Made by a program: the position numbers and the translations under genes
Assembly (NCBI GenBank): GCA_023390555.1
Contig: JAEWCQ010000022.1
Span: forward strand, 1 to 64,000
Source of the DNA: Bacillota bacterium
Lineage (GTDB): Bacteria; Bacillota; Clostridia; Lachnospirales; Lachnospiraceae
Direction of reading: 5' to 3'
Length of the DNA stretch: 64,000 nucleotides
Shown here: piece by piece, positions 61,553 through 64,000 of the stretch
How the letters are laid out: each line of letters begins with the position of its first letter
Position numbering within the stretch: position 1 is the first letter of the stretch
Notes under the pieces: model-generated
The model's database searches: none
What the model was told of the DNA's origin: nothing
The model's input: the letters and a program-made list of their open reading frames with translations, nothing else

Positions 61553-62461
61553 ATGCAGATTGTCACAAATCAGTTTCAGAAAGAAATGAAACAGCACGGA
61601 AATTATGATTTTCCTTTTTTGGTAAGCAGTGAAAGGCTTTCCAAATATGAATCCGGTTCTTTCTTATGGCACTGGCATCCGGAAATTGAACTTACGCTCA
61701 TCACGAAGGGTGAGATGATATATGAGATCAATAACAACACATTTCACCTACGGAAAGGCGAAGCACTTTTTGGGAATGCAGGTTCTCTTCATTCCGGTCA
61801 TATGTTTGAGAACCAGGACTGTGAATATTATTCCATAACCTTTGATGCAAAATTGATTTATGGATACGAAAACAGTATGATATACCGGAACTATGTAAAA
61901 CCTGTGATTCATAATTTTTCGCTTTCTGCGGTACACTTTGATTTTTCAGAGGAATGGCATAAAGAAGCACTTACCATGATAAAAGAGATCATACAGATTG
62001 CAGCTGCCGGTTCTCCTGCCTGTGAAATCGATATTGTGGTTCATCTGGAGCAATTTTGGAAGCTTCTTTTCCGGCATAGCAACTGTCTTCCGGCAGCTGC
62101 ACAATATGACAAACGTAACTATGACCGAATACGAAGTACATTATCCTACATTGAAGAAAACTATGGTTCCACATTGACCCTGGAGGCAATTGCAGAAAAT
62201 ATTCATCTCTGCAAAGGAGAATGCTGCAGAATTTTCAAAAAATATATGAAAATCCCTCTGTTCGAATTCATCCTGCAATATCGGATTGAAAAAAGTTTGG
62301 ATTATCTGGCTAACACCAAATATTCTATTGTTGACATTGCAGCAAATGTCGGCTTTAACGATTCCAACTACTACTCCAAAGTATTCCGCAGACAGAAAGG
62401 CTGTTCTCCTACGAAATATCGTCAGGCTATGTTAAATCAAAATGCCGGTCACACACCTTAA
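61553..62461 (+). CDS. AraC-family transcriptional regulator
   Basis: This protein of about 302 residues has an N-terminal cupin sensor ('FLWHWHPEIELTLITKGEM', 'GEALFGNAGSLHSG') and a C-terminal pair of helix-turn-helix motifs ('LTLEAIAENIHLCKGECCR', 'SIVDIAANVGFNDSNYYSK'). It probably senses a sugar. The start at 61553 follows AAGAGG. It is divergent from galK with about 190 bp between, so it may regulate galactose use, although this is inferred from position only. Confidence 0.88.
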   Translation: MQIVTNQFQKEMKQHGNYDFPFLVSSERLSKYESGSFLWHWHPEIELTLITKGEMIYEINNNTFHLRKGEALFGNAGSLHSGHMFENQDCEYYSITFDAKLIYGYENSMIYRNYVKPVIHNFSLSAVHFDFSEEWHKEALTMIKEIIQIAAAGSPACEIDIVVHLEQFWKLLFRHSNCLPAAAQYDKRNYDRIRSTLSYIEENYGSTLTLEAIAENIHLCKGECCRIFKKYMKIPLFEFILQYRIEKSLDYLANTKYSIVDIAANVGFNDSNYYSKVFRRQKGCSPTKYRQAMLNQNAGHTP

Positions 62462-62508
62462 ACGCCGTGTAGTGCAATCACAAGTATCGTGATCACGCCA
62501 CACGGCGT
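62462..62508. terminator. Bidirectional terminator between AraC and thiolase genes
   Basis: ACGCCGTGT and ACACGGCGT form the outer stem, with an inner CAATCAC / GTGATC pairing. TTTTT follows on the plus side. It separates two convergent genes. Confidence 0.85.
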
Positions 62509-62519
62509 TTTTCAGGTGC

Positions 62520-63701
62520 TTATAGATTTTTGTCAATAATCATGGCCGTTCCCTGTCCGCCCCCGATACACAAGGTGGCCAGACCTGTTTGTACTTGTCT
62601 TTTTTCCATTGCATATAAGAGTGTTACGAGGATTCTGGCTCCGGAAGCTCCCAATGGATGCCCAAGAGCAATTGCTCCTCCGTTTACATTGACTTTATCC
62701 CCATCTATTCCGAGGTCTCTTTTCACGGCGATGCTCTGTGAAGCATATGCTTCATTTGCCTCCGCCAGGTCAATATCCGAAATCGTAAGATTTGCCTTCT
62801 GCATTGCTGCCTTTGCCGCAAGGCAGGCGCCATATCCCATGATGGAAGGATCAAGTGCTGCGGATGCGTATGAAGTAATGCGGGCAAGCGGCTTAATTCC
62901 CAGCTCATCTGCTTTTTCTCTGCTCATAAGAACAAGTGCAGCCGCACCGTCATTTAAACCGGAAGCGTTTCCGGCTGTGACCGTACCGTCTTTTTGAAAG
63001 AGCGGCTTTAGTCTGCCAAGTGCCTCCATCGTATTTCCGAAACGCGGGAATTCATCGGTATCAAACACGAAATCCCCTTTTTTCGTTGGAATCGTAATCG
63101 GAACGATTTCGTCGTGAAACAATCCATTTTTAATGGCATATTCGGCTCTCTGCTGCGACTGCAGTGAAAATTGATCCTGTTCCTCTCTCGTAATCTTCCA
63201 CTGCTCTGCAACATTTTCTGCTGTGATTGCCATATGGTAATCATCAAGTCCATCCTGTAAGCCATCTTTCAGCATTTCATCCTCAAAGACCTGATTTCCC
63301 ATCTTATTTCCCCAGCGGGTTCCATGGACCAGAAACGGAGCCCGTGACATGTTCTCCATTCCTCCGGCAATCATAATATCCGCATCCCCTGCTTTAATCG
63401 CCTGTGCTGCGAGAATAACCGATTTCAGACCGGAGCCGCATACCTTATTAATCGTCATCGCAGGGACACTGTTTGGCAAGCCTGCTTTTAAGGCCGCCTG
63501 TCTGGCAGGATTTTGTCCCAATCCGGCCTGCAGTACATTTCCCAAAATGACTTCGTCAATCTGCTCCCCTTTTAATCCGGCACGATCTAATACTTCTTTG
63601 ATCACCACGGCACCCAAATCAGTTGCCGGTACGTCTTTCAGACTTTTCCCGAAAGCTCCGATCGCAGTCCGTGCTGCGCTTACAATTACAATATCCTGCA
63701 T
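62520..63701 (-). CDS. Acetyl-CoA C-acetyltransferase (thiolase)
   Basis: The 393-residue enzyme condenses two acetyl-CoA to acetoacetyl-CoA, the first step towards butyrate or ketones in Clostridia. Catalytic residues are present: Cys88 in 'NKVCGSGLKSV', His in 'ALGHPLGASGARI' (about 349) and Cys in 'LCIGGGQGTA' (about 379). The start at 63701 follows CAGGAGGGA. It lies 19 bp after a TetR gene, which may control it. Other butyrate genes are not visible in the window. Confidence 0.94.
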   Translation of the reverse strand: MQDIVIVSAARTAIGAFGKSLKDVPATDLGAVVIKEVLDRAGLKGEQIDEVILGNVLQAGLGQNPARQAALKAGLPNSVPAMTINKVCGSGLKSVILAAQAIKAGDADIMIAGGMENMSRAPFLVHGTRWGNKMGNQVFEDEMLKDGLQDGLDDYHMAITAENVAEQWKITREEQDQFSLQSQQRAEYAIKNGLFHDEIVPITIPTKKGDFVFDTDEFPRFGNTMEALGRLKPLFQKDGTVTAGNASGLNDGAAALVLMSREKADELGIKPLARITSYASAALDPSIMGYGACLAAKAAMQKANLTISDIDLAEANEAYASQSIAVKRDLGIDGDKVNVNGGAIALGHPLGASGARILVTLLYAMEKRQVQTGLATLCIGGGQGTAMIIDKNL

Positions 63702-63720
63702 ACGATATCCCTCCTGTTTT

Positions 63721-64000
63721 CTAGTGGCCTGCCGCCTCATAATCCCGTACCATTCCAATCAGATCCGTCTTCATTCTGCCAAGAACCGAGCAGTCTTTTC
63801 CGATTCGAAATAACATCAGATAGCCTTCATATGCAGCCAGAATACGGTGCGACAAGCTGGTTGCTGCTTCCTCCGAAATATCGGAGAAAAGCAGCACATT
63901 CTGAAAATTTTCTCTTAATTTATCCAATGATTTCCGGTAGCATTCTGCAATCTCCGGTTCCGAAAAGGCGATTTCCTGTCCGATAGCTGCAAATGGGCAG
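63721..64000 (-). CDS. TetR-family regulator, C-terminal part (cut by window end)
   Basis: The open frame runs to the window edge and shows the TetR C-terminal domain: 'CPFAAIGQEIAFSEPEI', 'LLFSDISEEAATSLSHRI' and 'AAYEGYLMLFRIGKD'. The N-terminal helix-turn-helix lies beyond base 64000. Its stop is 19 bp before the thiolase start, so the two probably share a transcript. Confidence 0.7.
   Translation of the reverse strand, partial: CPFAAIGQEIAFSEPEIAECYRKSLDKLRENFQNVLLFSDISEEAATSLSHRILAAYEGYLMLFRIGKDCSVLGRMKTDLIGMVRDYEAAGH

Noticed and set aside
1..64000. CRISPR array or complete phage
   Set aside because: No regularly spaced repeats, cas genes, capsid, terminase or portal genes were seen.

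Overview
The window looks like the chromosome of a Gram-positive anaerobe of the Clostridia, most likely a gut Lachnospiraceae relative. The reasons are AAGGAGG-type ribosome binding sites, a low-GC base composition, an Rnf complex with ApbE, a cyclic-di-GMP riboswitch in front of a chemotaxis receptor, and Trep_Strep-type ECF and IrtAB/YbtPQ-type ABC genes. The genus cannot be fixed from the sequence alone. Base composition changes in blocks: about 1.5-31 kb is very AT-rich, 31-47 kb is intermediate, and 49-64 kb is the most GC-rich and looks like core chromosome.

Region 1 (1-4.5 kb) starts exactly at the end of a complete IS256-family element. Debris follows: a GNAT gene broken by one missing base, a nucleotidyltransferase, a HAD-type protein and two decayed gene remnants.

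Region 2 (4.5-23.4 kb) is the highlight. Sixteen same-strand, tightly packed or overlapping genes form what looks like an undescribed biosynthetic gene cluster. It contains two adenylation-carrier didomains, a free acyl carrier protein, three proteins that look like BtrH-type (butirosin) acyltransferases, a glutamyl-tRNA reductase plus glutamate-1-semialdehyde aminomutase pair, an arginine amidinotransferase, a PIG-L deacetylase, a Gfo/Idh/MocA oxidoreductase, two glycosyltransferases, and a two-subunit ABC exporter with a small membrane protein. My reading is that HemA and HemL make 5-aminolevulinate from Glu-tRNA. Amidination of that alpha-aminoketone could close to a 2-aminoimidazole-propionate. 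An adenylation domain that lacks the alpha-amino-anchoring Asp could load this acid, and a BtrH-type enzyme could pass it to an amino sugar. The genes are seen; the chemistry is inference.

Region 3 (23.4-31 kb) is accessory DNA. It has a VOC protein, a broken metallo-beta-lactamase-fold gene, a PD-(D/E)XK-like nuclease candidate, a GIY-YIG nuclease, several unknown genes, a tRNA-Leu 3'-end fragment, and plus-strand copies of a repeated element that encodes a 28-residue hydrophobic peptide. An 18-bp exact direct repeat brackets regions 2 and 3.

Region 4 (31-47.5 kb) is a transport block: an ECF importer (A-T-S), two heterodimeric IrtAB/YbtPQ-type ABC pairs each with a TetR regulator, and an LmrCD/YheIH-type multidrug pair with a divergent TetR gene. 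Palindromic operators lie in the gaps. The ECF plus ABC arrangement suggests metallophore uptake.

Region 5 (47.8-64 kb) is ordinary chromosome: a TIM-barrel epimerase, an RmlC-like epimerase, a chemotaxis receptor under a c-di-GMP riboswitch, a NusG-II/Gx pair, ApbE with rnfBAEGDC, RseC, galactokinase, an AraC regulator, thiolase, and a TetR gene cut by the window end.
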